This document shows positions 36,111-45,865 of a stretch of DNA of 60,437 nucleotides, one piece after another; within the stretch, counting starts at the first letter, position 1; every line of letters begins with the position of its first letter. Origin of the DNA: Actinorugispora endophytica (lineage in GTDB: Bacteria > Actinomycetota > Actinomycetes > Streptosporangiales > Streptosporangiaceae); the NCBI RefSeq assembly GCF_004363075.1, contig NZ_SNYN01000029.1, positions 1 to 60,437 on the forward strand, read 5' to 3'. Position numbers and translations under genes: made by a program. The notes below the pieces were generated by a model that made no database searches, was not told where the DNA came from, and saw only the letters and a program-made list of their open reading frames with translations.

Positions 36111-36152
36111 GACCGCGATGGTCCTGACGCCGGCGTCAGGACCATCGCGGTC
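36111..36152. repeat. 42-bp perfect palindrome between gntR and pafA
   Basis: Two 21-bp arms meet without a spacer (GACCGCGATGGTCCTGACGCC and its exact complement). It starts 5 bp after the gntR stop codon. Its sequence is unrelated to families A and B. As RNA it forms a very stable hairpin, so a bidirectional terminator role between the convergent genes is likely. Confidence 0.88.
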
Positions 36153-36172
36153 GCGGAAGGCTCCCCGGAAGG

Positions 36173-36205
36173 CGGTCCGCGGGGCCTCCCGGCTCCCGCG
36201 GACCG
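36173..36205 (-). terminator. Terminator hairpin downstream of pafA
   Basis: CGGTCCGCGGG at 36173-36183 pairs with CCCGCGGACCG at 36195-36205 (11 bp). It lies directly beyond the pafA stop on the minus strand and is the second hairpin in this convergent gap. Confidence 0.7.
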
Positions 36206-36211
36206 CGGCGG

Positions 36212-37570
36212 CTACATGCCCGCGATGAGCTTCTCGACCCGCTCGTCCAGCGCCTTGAACGGGTCCTTGCACAGCACGGTGCGCTGGGCCTGGTCGTTGA
36301 GCTTGAGGTGCACCCAGTCCACGGTGAAGTCGCGGCGCTTCTCCTGCGCCTTCTTGATGAACTCGCCCCGCAGCCGGGCCCGGGTGGTCTGCGGCGGGAC
36401 CGACTTGGCCTCGAAGATCTTCAGGTCGCTGACCACCCGCTCCATCTGCCCGCGCCGCTGCATCAGGTAGAACAGCCCGCGCTCGCGGTGGATGTCGTGG
36501 TAGGTCAGGTCGAGCTGGGCCACCCGCGGCGAGGACAGGCTCAGGCCGTGCTTGGCGCGGTACCGCTCCAGCAGCTTGTACTTGGCCACCCAGTCGATCT
36601 CGCGCGCCACCAGGTCCAGGTTGCCGGTCTCCACCGCCTCCAGCGTGCGCTGCCACAGCTCCAGCACCCGCTTGCCGGTGGCGTCGGTGCCGTTGCGGTC
36701 GACGTGGTTCTGCACCTTCTCCAGGTACTCGCGCTGGATCTCCAGCGCGCTGGCCTCCCGCCCGTTGGCCAGGCGCACCTTGCGCCGCCCGGTCATGTCG
36801 TGGCTGACCTCGCGGATCGCCCGGATCGGGTTCTCCAGCGTGTAGTCGCGCATCACCACGTTCGCCTCGATCATGCGCAGCACCAGGTCGGTGGAGGCGA
36901 GCTTGAGCAGCGTGGTGGTCTCGCTCATGTTGGAGTCGCCCACGATGACGTGCAGGCGCCGGAAGCGCTCGGCGTCGGCGTGCGGCTCGTCCCTGGTGTT
37001 GATGATGGGGCGCGACCGGGTCGTGGCCGAGGACACGCCCTCCCAGATGTGCTCGGCGCGCTGGCTCACGCAGTACAGCGCGCCCCGCGGGGTCTGCAGC
37101 ACCTTGCCCGCGCCGCAGATGATCTGCCGGGTCACCAGGAACGGGATGAGGACGTCGGCCAGGCGCCCGAACTCGCCGTGCCGCCCCACCAGGTAGTTCT
37201 CGTGGCAGCCGTAGGAGTTGCCCGCGGAGTCGGTGTTGTTCTTGAACAGGTAGATGTCCCCGGCGATGCCCTCCTCGTGCAGGCGCTGCTCGGCGTCGAC
37301 CTGCAGGCCCTCCAGGATCCGCTCGCCCGCCTTGTCGTGCGCGACCAGGTCCACCAGGCTGTCGCACTCGGGGGTGGCGTACTCCGGGTGGGAGCCCACG
37401 TCCAGGTAGAGCCGCGCCCCGTTGCGCAGGAACACGTTGGAGCTGCGCCCCCACGACACCACGCGGCGGAACAAATAGCGCGCCACCTCGTCCGGCGACA
37501 GCCGTCGCTGCCCCCGGAACGTGCAGGTGACCCCGTATTCGTTCTCCAAGCCGAAGATGCGACGATCCAC
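36212..37570 (-). CDS. pafA: Pup--protein ligase PafA
   Basis: A 452-residue ligase that joins the C-terminal Glu of Pup to lysines of target proteins, marking them for the proteasome. The carboxylate-amine ligase fold shows FGLENEYG near the N-terminus (Mg/ATP-binding glutamates), the catalytic Asp in [35 protein letters not shown] (partly quoted) and the C-terminal [14 protein letters not shown]. It follows prcA by 71 bp and is the last gene of the pup-prcB-prcA-pafA order. The usual next neighbours (FKBP, pafBC, tat genes) are about 14 kb away. Confidence 0.97.
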   Translation of the reverse strand: MDRRIFGLENEYGVTCTFRGQRRLSPDEVARYLFRRVVSWGRSSNVFLRNGARLYLDVGSHPEYATPECDSLVDLVAHDKAGERILEGLQVDAEQRLHEEGIAGDIYLFKNNTDSAGNSYGCHENYLVGRHGEFGRLADVLIPFLVTRQIICGAGKVLQTPRGALYCVSQRAEHIWEGVSSATTRSRPIINTRDEPHADAERFRRLHVIVGDSNMSETTTLLKLASTDLVLRMIEANVVMRDYTLENPIRAIREVSHDMTGRRKVRLANGREASALEIQREYLEKVQNHVDRNGTDATGKRVLELWQRTLEAVETGNLDLVAREIDWVAKYKLLERYRAKHGLSLSSPRVAQLDLTYHDIHRERGLFYLMQRRGQMERVVSDLKIFEAKSVPPQTTRARLRGEFIKKAQEKRRDFTVDWVHLKLNDQAQRTVLCKDPFKALDERVEKLIAGM

Positions 37571-37641
37571 GCGGCCTCACCCATCCTTCGTCCGTCCCGG
37601 GACGCCGCGGGCGAGGAGCCCGCGGCGCCTGCCAATCGAAA

Positions 37642-38397
37642 TCAGTCGGCGCCGGCACCGCCTTCGGGGGAGCGCGGTCCGGCCGGGCTCCCCTTCCCCG
37701 CGGCGCGCGCGCCCTCGAGCATCCGGACCAGCCGGTCCCCTTGGATCCGGCGGAACTTGCGGTGCGGGCGGGAGCGCTCCAGAACCGCGACCTCCAGGCT
37801 GGCGGCCTCCAGTTCGCGCTGCTCGCCGTTCTCGTGGGCCAGGGCGTGCACGGCGGCGTCCAGCGCCTCCGCCAGCGGCGCGCCCTTGACGTACCGCTCG
37901 CGCAGCGCCGTGGTGACGCGCTCGGCCGATCCGCCCATGGCCAGGAAGTCGTGCTCGTCCACGACCGAGCCGTCGAAGGTGATGCGGTAGATCTGGTCGG
38001 TGTCGGAGGTCTCGCCGACCTCCCCGACGACGATCTCCACCTCCCAGGGCTTGTTGCTGTCGGTGAAGACCGCGCCCAGGGTCTGGGCGTAGGCGTTGGC
38101 GAGCATCTGCCCCGTGACGTCGCTGCGGTCGTAGGTGTAGCCGTGCATGTCGGCGAAGCGCACCCCGGCCAGGCGCAGGTTCTCGAACTCGTTGTAGCGG
38201 CCGACCGCGGCGAACGCCACCCGGTCGTAGAGCTCGCTGATCTTGTGCAGCGTCCGGGACATGTTGTCCGCCACGAACAGGATGCCGCCGTCGTACTGCA
38301 GCACGACGGCGCTGCGGCCGCGCGCGATCCCCTTGCGCGCGTAGTCCGCCTTGTCCTTCATGATCTGTTCTGGCGAGACGTAGAACGGCATCGACAC
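37642..38397 (-). CDS. prcA: Proteasome subunit alpha
   Basis: A 251-residue alpha subunit that forms the gated outer rings of the 20S core. The N-terminus [20 protein letters not shown] with the following RKGIARGRS is the standard actinobacterial gate and H0 helix. Other features are [19 protein letters not shown] and [20 protein letters not shown] (each partly quoted). The C-terminal tail is short and charged. It is 43 bp after prcB. Confidence 0.97.
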   Translation of the reverse strand: MSMPFYVSPEQIMKDKADYARKGIARGRSAVVLQYDGGILFVADNMSRTLHKISELYDRVAFAAVGRYNEFENLRLAGVRFADMHGYTYDRSDVTGQMLANAYAQTLGAVFTDSNKPWEVEIVVGEVGETSDTDQIYRITFDGSVVDEHDFLAMGGSAERVTTALRERYVKGAPLAEALDAAVHALAHENGEQRELEAASLEVAVLERSRPHRKFRRIQGDRLVRMLEGARAAGKGSPAGPRSPEGGAGAD

Positions 38398-38440
38398 CGG
38401 CGTGGTTTCCTTTACTGGTCTGTGAGGGTCTCGGCGGTGG

Positions 38441-39289
38441 TCAGCGCACCGGGGCGGTGGGTCCGTCGGGACGCTCGGTCCGCCCGGTCACGACCGTCTC
38501 GGCCAGCTCCTCGACCTCGGCCGCGGCCATCCTGCGGTGCCCCTCGTCGGTGACGACGTCGATCAGCGGGTAGATCTTGCGGTACACGTCGGGCCCGCCG
38601 GTGGCGGAGTCGTCGTCGGCGGCGTCGTACAGCGCCTGGAGGGCGGCGAGCGCGGCGTCCGTCTCGGTGAGGTCCTCGCGGTAGAGCTTCTTGAGCGACC
38701 CCCTGGCGTACACCGACCCCGAGCCGATGGAGTGGTAGCGGTGCTCCTCGTAGCGCCCGCCCACCGGGTCGTAGCTGAAGATGCGGCCCTCGGAGCGGCT
38801 CTCGTCGTAGCCCACCAGCAGCGGCACCACGACGAAGCCCTGCATGGCCAGGCCCAGGTTGGAGCGGATCATGGTGGCCAGCCGGTTGGCCTTGCCCTCC
38901 AGCGACAGGGGCCGCCCCTCCCGCTTCTCGTAGTGCTCCAGCTCCACCTGGAAGAGCTTGGCGAGTTCGATGCCGATCCCCGCCGCGCCCGCGATGGCCA
39001 TCGCGGAGAACTCGTCGGTGCGGAACAGCTTGTCCATGTCGCGGTTGGCGATCACGTTGCCGGAGGTGGCCCTGCGGTCCCCGGCCAGGATGACGCCGCC
39101 GGGGAAGGTCATCGCCACGATGGTGGTGGCCTCGGGGGTCAGGTGCGCACCCGATCCCCCCTGGGGGAGATCGGACCGGCCCGGCAGCCGGTCGGGGCTC
39201 ACCGCGCTGAGGAAGTCGACGAACGACGAGGTTCCCGGACTCATGAATGCGGCGGGCAGCCGTCCGCTGCCCCCGAACGCTTCAGACAC
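38441..39289 (-). CDS. prcB: Proteasome subunit beta
   Basis: A 282-residue precursor of the proteolytic beta subunit. The GTG at 39289 (VSEAFGGSG) has a GGGAG ribosome binding site. A 54-residue propeptide containing [16 protein letters not shown] precedes the mature N-terminus [20 protein letters not shown]. The nucleophile is T55; Asp and Lys of the active site are in the AGDRRA and DKLFR parts. The residue before the nucleophile is Ala (PEA|TT) where Gly is nearly universal in this family. It is separated from pup by about 210 bp with a hairpin in between. Confidence 0.96.
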   Translation of the reverse strand: MSEAFGGSGRLPAAFMSPGTSSFVDFLSAVSPDRLPGRSDLPQGGSGAHLTPEATTIVAMTFPGGVILAGDRRATSGNVIANRDMDKLFRTDEFSAMAIAGAAGIGIELAKLFQVELEHYEKREGRPLSLEGKANRLATMIRSNLGLAMQGFVVVPLLVGYDESRSEGRIFSYDPVGGRYEEHRYHSIGSGSVYARGSLKKLYREDLTETDAALAALQALYDAADDDSATGGPDVYRKIYPLIDVVTDEGHRRMAAAEVEELAETVVTGRTERPDGPTAPVR

Positions 39290-39303
39290 GCGACTCCCTT
39301 CGA

Positions 39304-39338
39304 CGGCGCCCCCGCCCGGAAGGGGCGGGCGGGGCGCT
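39304..39338 (-). terminator. Hairpin between pup and prcB (possible attenuator)
   Basis: GCGCCCCCGCCCG and CGGGCGGGGCGC pair with one bulged C around a GAAGGG-like loop. It lies just upstream of the prcB ribosome binding site in the 210-bp gap after pup. It could partially terminate pup transcripts and so set the Pup to proteasome ratio; this is inference. Confidence 0.45.
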
Positions 39339-39499
39339 CTGCGGACTTCTTCGTTGGCTTGCTCGACCCTACTGACCCCGCAGGACACGGAGGTACTCGC
39401 CGGAGGCGACTTCTCTTTCAGCGAACTCGGTGAGGGGCCCGCCGGCGGCCCCGACAGGGACCGGGGCCCGTCCCCCGGTCCCGGCGACAGGCGCCCCGG

Positions 39500-39703
39500 C
39501 TACTCGCCGCCCTTCTGCACGAACTGCCGCACGAAGTCCTCGCTGTTGGTCTCGAGCACCTCGTCGATCTCGTCCAGGATGTCGTCGACGTCCTCGGACA
39601 GCTTCTCGTTGCGCTCGGCGGCCTCGGTGCCCGCCTCGACCTCTTCGACCTCTTCGTTCTGCCGGGTGCCGTGCTTCTGACCGCCGGTGTCCCTGGTCGC
39701 CAT
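39500..39703 (-). CDS. pup: Prokaryotic ubiquitin-like protein Pup
   Basis: A 67-residue, highly acidic, intrinsically disordered protein that is ligated to lysines by PafA. It begins MATRDTGGQKHGTRQ, contains the coiled-coil-forming acidic centre VDDILDEIDEVLETNSEDF (partly quoted) that docks on the Arc/Mpa N-terminal coiled coils, and ends VQKGGE. The C-terminus is Gly-Gly-Glu, so no deamidation is needed before ligation. The ATG 39703 has a perfect GGGAGGAG site; an upstream open stretch is ignored. Confidence 0.97.
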   Translation of the reverse strand: MATRDTGGQKHGTRQNEEVEEVEAGTEAAERNEKLSEDVDDILDEIDEVLETNSEDFVRQFVQKGGE

Positions 39704-39736
39704 GTGGAGGCTCCTCCCTGTCGTCGAGCTCTCGCC

Positions 39737-39766
39737 ACTATCTTGGCCATTCGACGCCCCGCTCAA
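39737..39766 (-). promoter_or_regulatory. Candidate pup promoter
   Basis: On the minus strand TTGAGC (39761-39766) and GATAGT (39737-39742) are separated by 18 bp and lie 34 bp upstream of the pup ATG. They resemble the -35 and -10 elements of the main actinobacterial sigma factor. Read by eye only. Confidence 0.4.
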
Positions 39767-39962
39767 CCTTGATCACGGCGTCTGTTTTGCGCACGGTACC
39801 CGCCGGACGGCCCGTACAAGCGTCCGAACAGCCGACATCCACCCGATTCGGCCGCCCGGGGGACAGGATCGCGCACCGCGGCCTCCGACCGGGACCGCTG
39901 TAGGGTACCGATCGTCTGCGATTCGGGACCAGGGCACGGCGAGAGCCGGGAAAGGTGCGGCA

Positions 39963-40181
39963 GTGGCCGACACGAACGACTACGCGGCGACATTCGACCT
40001 TGTCGACAGCGACGACGACCAGCGCATCTCCGCGGGGGAGCTGCACAGGCTGATGGAGGTGCTGGGCTCGCCGATCACCGAGGAGCAGTCCGTCGAGGCC
40101 GTGCGCGGCATCGACGGTGACGGCGACGGGCTGATCTCCCTCGCGGAGTTCACCGCCTACATGCGGGCCGCCGGCTCCTGA
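39963..40181 (+). CDS. Small EF-hand calcium-binding protein
   Basis: A 72-residue protein with two EF-hand loops: DSDDDQRISAGE at residues 15-26 and DGDGDGLISLAE at 51-62. Both have acidic residues at positions 1, 3, 5 and Glu at 12; the second is fully canonical. The protein is just one EF-hand pair with no other domain, like the small calcium-binding proteins (CabC-type) known from streptomycetes. It starts with GTG 39963 after AAAGG and a TAGGGT box at 39901. It is inserted head-on between pup and dop, on the opposite strand to the whole Pup locus. Confidence 0.88.
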   Translation: MADTNDYAATFDLVDSDDDQRISAGELHRLMEVLGSPITEEQSVEAVRGIDGDGDGLISLAEFTAYMRAAGS

Positions 40182-40188
40182 GCCCGCC

Positions 40189-40242
40189 GGGCGCCCCGCT
40201 CCCTCCCCGCCTCCGCGGGGCCGGCGGACGGGCGGGGCGCCC
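40189..40242. terminator. Bidirectional terminator between the EF-hand gene and dop
   Basis: GGGCGCCCCGC at 40189-40199 pairs with GCGGGGCGCCC at 40232-40242, and an inner CCCCGC/GCGGGG stem nests inside. It lies between the two convergent stop codons. Confidence 0.8.
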
Positions 40243-40247
40243 TCCGT

Positions 40248-41768
40248 TCAGCGCCGCTCCCCCGTGAGCACCGCGACCAGGTCCGCGGCCGTGGCCGAAC
40301 GGTCCAGCAGCGCGCCCACGTGCTCCTTGGTCCCGCGCAGCGGCTCCAGGGTGGGCACGCGCTGCAGGGAGTCGTGTCCCGGCAGGTCGAAGATGACCGA
40401 GTCCCAGGACGCGGCGGCGACCGAGTCGGCGTACTTCGCCAGGCAGCGCCCGCGGAAGTAGGCCCGGGTGTCGACGGGCGGCTCCGTGATGGCCTCCCGC
40501 ACCTCGGACTCGTCCAGCAGCCTCCGCATGCGCCCGCGCGCCACCAGTCGGTTGTACAGCCCCTTGTCCTCGCGCACGTCCGAGTACTGCAGGTCCACCA
40601 GCTGGAGGCGGTGGTGGTCCCAGTCGAGGCCGTCGCGCGAGCGGTAGCCCTCGAGGATCTTGAGCTTGGCGACCCAGTCGAGCTGGTCGGCCAGCCGCAT
40701 GGGGTCCTCGGCCAGGGTCGCCAGGACCGCCTCCCAGCGGTCGAGCACGTCGGCGGTGTCGGGGTCCACGTCCGAGCCGAACCGGTCCTCGACGTACTTG
40801 CGGGCCTGCTCCAGGTACTCGCCCTGGAGCTGCAGCGCGGTCATGCGGCGCCCGTCCCGCAGCCGCGCCCCGTGGGTGAGGCCGGGGTCGTGCGAGATGG
40901 CCCGCAGGTCCGCCACCGGGGTCTCCAGCGACAGGTCGGCGCTGAGGAAGCCGTCCTCGATCATCGCCAGCACGATCGCGGTGGTCCCGATCTTGAGGTA
41001 GGTCGAGATCTCGCTCATGTTGGCGTCGCCGATGATGACGTGCAGGCGCCGGTACTTGTCGGGGTCCGCGTGCGGCTCGTCGCGGGTGTTGATGATGGGC
41101 CGCTTCAGGGTGGTCTCCAGCCCCACCTCGACCTCGAAGAAGTCGGCGCGCTGGCTGATCTGGAACCCGGCCTCCCGGCCGTCCGCGCCGAGGCCGACCC
41201 GACCGGCCCCGCACACGACCTGGCGGGAGACGAAGAACGGGATGAGGTGCCGGACGATGTCCGCGAACGGGGTGGCGCGGCTCATCAGGTAGTTCTCGTG
41301 GCAGCCGTAGGAGGCGCCCTTGTTGTCGGTGTTGTTCTTGTACAGCTGGATGGGCTCGATCGTGGGGATGGCCGAGGCGCGCTTGGCCGCGTCCGCCATG
41401 ACGCGCTCGCCCGCCTTGTCCCACAGCACCGCGTCACGGGGGTTGGTGACCTCGGGCGCGGAGTACTCGGGGTGGGCGTGGTCGACGTAGAGCCGCGCGC
41501 CGTTGGTGAGGATCACGTTGGCCAGCCCCAGGTCCTCGTCGGTCAGCTGGGACGGGTCCGCGACCTCGCGCGCGAGGTCGAACCCACGCGCGTCGCGCAA
41601 CGGGTTCTCCTCCTCGAAGTCCCAGCGGGCCTTGCGCGCCCGGGCGGCCGAGGCCGCCAGGTAGGCGTTGACCACTTGGGTGGAGGTCACCATCGCGTTG
41701 GCACCGGGATTGCCGGGCACGGAGATCCCGTACTCGGTCTCGACACCCATAATCCGCCGCACAGTCAT
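40248..41768 (-). CDS. dop: Deamidase/depupylase Dop
   Basis: A 506-residue homologue of PafA that removes Pup from substrates and, where Pup ends in Gln, deamidates it. Motifs: [16 protein letters not shown], the Asp-containing [34 protein letters not shown] (partly quoted). The Dop-specific stretch between residues about 40 and 80 (Dop loop) is present with [22 protein letters not shown], here quoted in part as [13 protein letters not shown]. As Pup here already ends in Glu, its expected main job is depupylation. Confidence 0.95.
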   Translation of the reverse strand: MTVRRIMGVETEYGISVPGNPGANAMVTSTQVVNAYLAASAARARKARWDFEEENPLRDARGFDLAREVADPSQLTDEDLGLANVILTNGARLYVDHAHPEYSAPEVTNPRDAVLWDKAGERVMADAAKRASAIPTIEPIQLYKNNTDNKGASYGCHENYLMSRATPFADIVRHLIPFFVSRQVVCGAGRVGLGADGREAGFQISQRADFFEVEVGLETTLKRPIINTRDEPHADPDKYRRLHVIIGDANMSEISTYLKIGTTAIVLAMIEDGFLSADLSLETPVADLRAISHDPGLTHGARLRDGRRMTALQLQGEYLEQARKYVEDRFGSDVDPDTADVLDRWEAVLATLAEDPMRLADQLDWVAKLKILEGYRSRDGLDWDHHRLQLVDLQYSDVREDKGLYNRLVARGRMRRLLDESEVREAITEPPVDTRAYFRGRCLAKYADSVAAASWDSVIFDLPGHDSLQRVPTLEPLRGTKEHVGALLDRSATAADLVAVLTGERR

Positions 41769-41928
41769 GCCTTGAGGTTATCCAGCGCGAGCCGTTTTGA
41801 TGCGCGGCCCGCCGAATTGTGCCCCAACAGCCGTGTTCGGGACGCGCCCCTCCCCGCCCGGAGGGCACCCGATGGCACGGGGCCGACCGGACTACCGGTC
41901 GGCCCCAAGGCGTCCTACGGCCGCGTTC

Positions 41929-43683
41929 CTACAGGTACTGGCCGGTGTTGGCCACGGTGTCGATGGAGCGGCCCGCGTCCGCGCCCTTCTTGCCGGAGAC
42001 CAGGGTCCGGATGTAGACGATGCGCTCGCCCTTCTTGCCGGAGATGCGCGCCCAGTCGTCCGGGTTGGTGGTGTTGGGCAGGTCCTCGTTCTCGCTGAAC
42101 TCGTCCACGCACGCCTGGAGCAGGTGCGCCACGCGCAGGCCCCGGGAACCGGCCTCGAGGAAGTCCTTGATGGCCATCTTCTTGGCGCGGTCCACGATGT
42201 TCTGGATCATGGCCCCGGAGTTGAAGTCCTTGAAGTACAGGACCTCCTTGTCACCGTTGGCGTAGGTGACCTCCAGGAACCGGTTCTCCTCGGTCTCGCC
42301 GTACATCCGCTCGACCACCCGCTGGATCATCGCGTTGACGGTCCCGGCCGCCGAACCGCCGTGCTCGGCCAGGTCATCGGTGTGCAGCGGCAGGTCGTCG
42401 GTGATGTACTTGGAGAAGATGTCGCGGGCCGCCTCGGCGTCGGGCCGCTCGATCTTGATCTTGACGTCCAGGCGGCCGGGCCGCAGGATCGCCGGGTCGA
42501 TCATGTCCTCGCGGTTGGAGGCCCCGATCACGATGACGTTCTCCAGGCCCTCCACGCCGTCGATCTCGCTGAGCAGCTGCGGGACGATCGTGTTCTCCAC
42601 GTCGCTGGACACCCCCGAGCCGCGGGTGCGGAAGATGGAGTCCATCTCGTCGAAGAACACGATGACGGGCGTGCCCTCGCTGGCCTTCTCGCGGGCGCGC
42701 TGGAAGACCAGCCGGATGTGCCGCTCGGTCTCGCCGACGTACTTGTTGAGCAGCTCCGGGCCCTTGATGTTGAGGAAGAAGCTCTTGCCGACGTCGCGTC
42801 CGGTCTTCTCCGCGACCTGCTTGGCCAGGGAGTTCGCGACGGCCTTCGCGATGAGGGTCTTTCCGCATCCGGGCGGGCCGTACAGCAGCACGCCCTTGGG
42901 CGGGCGCAGCTTGTGCTCGTAGAAGAGCTCCTTGTGCAGGTAGGGCAGTTCGACCGCGTCGCGGATGAGCTCGATCTGGCCGCCGAGCCCGCCGATGTCG
43001 GTGTAGGCGATGTCCGGGACCTCTTCGAGGATCAGCTCCTCGACCTCGGACTTGGGGATGCGCTCGTAGACGTACCCCGAGCGCGACTCCAGCAGGAGGG
43101 AGTCGCCGGCGCGGATCGGCTGGTCGCGCAGCGGCTCGGCGAGCCGGACGATCTTCTCCTCGTCGTGGTTGGAGATGACCAGGGCGCGGTCACCGTCCTC
43201 GAGGATCTCCTTGAGCATGACGACCTCGCCGACGGTCTCGAACGAGGCCGCCTCCACGATGTTGAACGCCTCGTTCAACATCACCTCCTGGCCGGACCGG
43301 AGCTCGTCCAGGTCCACCGAGGGGCTCACGTTCACCCGCATCTTGCGGCCGTTCGTGAAGATCTCCACGGTCTCGTCGTCACGGGCCTCCAGGAAGACGC
43401 CGAAGCCGGACGGCGGCTGTGCCAGCCGGTCGACCTCCTCCTTGAGCGCCACGATCTGGTCGCGGGCTTCCTTCAGGGTCGAGACCAGGCGGTCGTTCTG
43501 CGCGTTCGACGCCGCGAGTCCGGTCTGGGCCTCCCTCAACCGGTCTTCGAGCAGCCGCACGTGCCGAGGGGAGTCGGCGAGCTTGCGCCGCAGTACGCTG
43601 AGTTCCTTCTCCAAGTAGGAGACCTGAGCCGTGAGCTCCTCACGGTCGCGCTCTGCCTGACGCTCGTCATCGCGATCGGCCAC
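41929..43683 (-). CDS. arc: Proteasomal ATPase ARC/Mpa
   Basis: A 584-residue AAA+ ring ATPase that unfolds pupylated proteins. The N-terminal coiled coil (about residues 5-75) is the Pup docking site, followed by two OB domains and one AAA module with Walker A GPPGCGKT, Walker [13 protein letters not shown] and the arginine-finger region. The C-terminus ends GQYL, the tail whose penultimate Tyr inserts into the PrcA ring. A GTG at 43692 would add three residues but overlaps the GGGAGG ribosome binding site; GTG 43683 has correct spacing. It is the first gene of the Pup locus. Confidence 0.95.
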   Translation of the reverse strand: MADRDDERQAERDREELTAQVSYLEKELSVLRRKLADSPRHVRLLEDRLREAQTGLAASNAQNDRLVSTLKEARDQIVALKEEVDRLAQPPSGFGVFLEARDDETVEIFTNGRKMRVNVSPSVDLDELRSGQEVMLNEAFNIVEAASFETVGEVVMLKEILEDGDRALVISNHDEEKIVRLAEPLRDQPIRAGDSLLLESRSGYVYERIPKSEVEELILEEVPDIAYTDIGGLGGQIELIRDAVELPYLHKELFYEHKLRPPKGVLLYGPPGCGKTLIAKAVANSLAKQVAEKTGRDVGKSFFLNIKGPELLNKYVGETERHIRLVFQRAREKASEGTPVIVFFDEMDSIFRTRGSGVSSDVENTIVPQLLSEIDGVEGLENVIVIGASNREDMIDPAILRPGRLDVKIKIERPDAEAARDIFSKYITDDLPLHTDDLAEHGGSAAGTVNAMIQRVVERMYGETEENRFLEVTYANGDKEVLYFKDFNSGAMIQNIVDRAKKMAIKDFLEAGSRGLRVAHLLQACVDEFSENEDLPNTTNPDDWARISGKKGERIVYIRTLVSGKKGADAGRSIDTVANTGQYL

Positions 43684-43861
43684 GTCCGCCACCTCCCGTT
43701 AAGAGGAAAAATCTACTCGGGAGCCTACCTACCCAGGCCCCGTTCCTAACCTGTCCACGCCCTCCAGTGTGGAAGGCCTCAGTTTTTGATCTTGCAAAGA
43801 ACAAGCTCAGACCGATAGTGCGAACTGCGGCGTAATCAGAACGTGACCATCACCGTCCGCG

Positions 43862-44794
43862 TCAGCCCTCGCTCCCGGCCTCGGGGGCCTCGGGGGCGAC
43901 CGGCCCGGGCGCGGCGGCCGCCGCCCTGGCGCCGGTGTAGTCCTCGCCGTAGGAGCCCTTGGCGGGGCGGCGGCGCCGGTCGGGCGCGGTCGTCTCGTCG
44001 GCGAGCCTCCGCGCGGTGACCAGGAAGCCGGTGTGCCCGATCATGCGGTGGTCGGGCCGCACCGCGAGACCCTCGACGTGCCAGGTGCGCAGCATCGTCT
44101 CGAACGTGTACGGCTCGTAGAAGGAGCCGTGCTCGCGCATCCCCTCCACCACGCGGGACAGCTGGGTGGTGGTGGCCACGTAGACGCAGGCCAGCCCGCC
44201 CGGGACGAGCGCCTTGGCGACGGCGTCCAGGCACTCCCACGGGGCCAGCATGTCCAGCACGACCCGGTCGAAGTCGCCCTCGTCCAGGCTCTCCACCAGG
44301 TCCCCGACGGTGAGCCGCCAGGACTCCGGTTCGGCGCCGAAGTAGCGCTTGACGTTGGCACGGGCGATCTCGGCGAAGTCGGCGCGGCGCTCGTAGGAGG
44401 AGATGTGCCCCCCGTCGCCGACGGCGCGCAGCATCCAGCAGGTCAGCGCGCCCGATCCGACCCCCGCCTCCAGCACCCGGGCACCGGGGAAGATGTCGGC
44501 CTGGGCGACGATCTGGGCGGCGTCCTTGGGGTAGACGATGGTCGCGCCGCGCTTCATCGACAGGGTGAAGTCGGCCAGCAGCGGACGCAGCGCGACGTAG
44601 GCGGTGCCGGAGCTGGCCGTGACGACGCTGCCTTCGGGACGGCCGATCAGGTCGTCGTGGTCGAGGCGCCCCCGATGGGTGTGGAACGCCGTGCCGGCGC
44701 GCAGGGTGATGGTGTGCATCCGGCCCTTGGGGTCGGTCAGCTGCACGATGTCGCCGTCGTCGAAGGGTCCGCGGCGGCCGTGAATGCCGGTCAC
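43862..44794 (-). CDS. trmI: tRNA (adenine-58-N1)-methyltransferase TrmI
   Basis: A 310-residue SAM-dependent methyltransferase that makes m1A58 in the T-loop of tRNA. A beta-rich N-terminal domain (GPFDDGDIVQLTDPKGRMH, partly quoted) is followed by a Rossmann domain with SAM motif VLEAGVGSGALTCWML and the catalytic Asp in VVLDMLAPWE. The C-terminal tail is Pro/Ala-rich and unusual. The frame stays open upstream, but GTG 44794 gives the canonical start (VTGIHGRRGPF). TrmI homologues precede arc in many actinobacteria, consistent with this location. Confidence 0.92.
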   Translation of the reverse strand: MTGIHGRRGPFDDGDIVQLTDPKGRMHTITLRAGTAFHTHRGRLDHDDLIGRPEGSVVTASSGTAYVALRPLLADFTLSMKRGATIVYPKDAAQIVAQADIFPGARVLEAGVGSGALTCWMLRAVGDGGHISSYERRADFAEIARANVKRYFGAEPESWRLTVGDLVESLDEGDFDRVVLDMLAPWECLDAVAKALVPGGLACVYVATTTQLSRVVEGMREHGSFYEPYTFETMLRTWHVEGLAVRPDHRMIGHTGFLVTARRLADETTAPDRRRRPAKGSYGEDYTGARAAAAAPGPVAPEAPEAGSEG

Positions 44795-45011
44795 TGGTGT
44801 CGTCTCTCCATGGATGAGCGTGCTGCGGGGCCGTGTCGCCCGGGCGTCCCGCCGCACGGGGCGGAGCTGTCGCGGCCGCGAGTCCGGGGAACACGCCCCG
44901 GGGGCCGGTCGTCCAGCGTATCCGCCATGGTGGATCACGGCGTAATCGGCGGCGGGCACGGAAAGCACGATTGAATACGTGCCAAGGCAGGGCGACAGAA
45001 AGGCAGACCTG

Positions 45012-45788
45012 ATGGCGCAGCACATCTCCCGGACCGGACTCGGTATCGACATCGGTGGCAGCGGGATCAAGGGCGCCCCGGTGGACCTGGACACCGGGGA
45101 GTTCGTGACCGAGCGGGTCAAGATCGCCACCCCGCGGCCCTCCACCCCCGAGGCGGTCGCCTCGGTGGTGGCCGAGATCGCCGCGGCCTTCCCCGAGCAC
45201 GTCACCGCCGACTGCCCGCTGGGCGCGACGTTCCCCGCGGTCATCCAGCACGGGGTGGCGCGCAGCGCCGCCAACGTGGACGCCTCCTGGATCGGCGCGA
45301 ACGTCGAGCACCTGCTGGCCAAGGCGACCGGGCGGCGGGTGCTGGTGGTCAACGACGCCGACGCCGCGGCGGTGGCCGAGCACCGGTACGGCGCGGCGGC
45401 GGGCGTCCAGGGGGTGGTGCTGATGACCACGCTGGGCACCGGGATCGGCACGGCGCTGCTGGTGGACGGGGTGCTGGTGCCCAACACCGAGTTCGGGCAC
45501 CTGGAGATCGACGGCCACGACGCCGAGACGCGGGCCGCGTCCAGCGTCAAGGAGCGCGAGGGCCTGTCCTACGAGGAATGGGCCGAGCAGCGCCTGCAGC
45601 GCTACTACTCGGTGGTCGAGGACCTGCTGTGGCCGGACCTGATCGTGGTCGGCGGCGGGGTGAGCCGGAAGTCCGAGAAGTTCCTGCCGCACCTGCACCT
45701 GCGCGCGCCCATCGTTCCGGCGCGGCTGCGCAACACCGCGGGCATCGTCGGGGCGGCGGCCCTGGCCGCCGAGCGGCTGGGCGGCTGA
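45012..45788 (+). CDS. ppgK: Polyphosphate glucokinase
   Basis: A 258-residue ROK-family kinase that phosphorylates glucose with polyphosphate or ATP. The phosphate-binding [19 protein letters not shown] (partly quoted) and the PpgK-type [13 protein letters not shown] and [14 protein letters not shown] are present, including the catalytic Asp in VVNDADAAA. It is divergent from trmI. The ATG 45012 was chosen because the [11 protein letters not shown] motif follows at the normal distance. A weak hairpin (about 45799-45832) follows. Confidence 0.93.
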   Translation: MAQHISRTGLGIDIGGSGIKGAPVDLDTGEFVTERVKIATPRPSTPEAVASVVAEIAAAFPEHVTADCPLGATFPAVIQHGVARSAANVDASWIGANVEHLLAKATGRRVLVVNDADAAAVAEHRYGAAAGVQGVVLMTTLGTGIGTALLVDGVLVPNTEFGHLEIDGHDAETRAASSVKEREGLSYEEWAEQRLQRYYSVVEDLLWPDLIVVGGGVSRKSEKFLPHLHLRAPIVPARLRNTAGIVGAAALAAERLGG

Positions 45789-45798
45789 CCCCGTCCCC

Positions 45799-45841
45799 TC
45801 CGCGGTCGGCCCGGCCGATGGGAGGGGGCCATCGGCGGAGT
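45799..45841. terminator. Hairpin terminator after ppgK
   Basis: CTCCG/CGGAG and CCGATGG/CCATCGG nest in this gap between the ppgK stop and the convergent small gene. Confidence 0.5.
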
Positions 45842-45865
45842 CCGGGGATCGGCGTCGGGTCGGGG

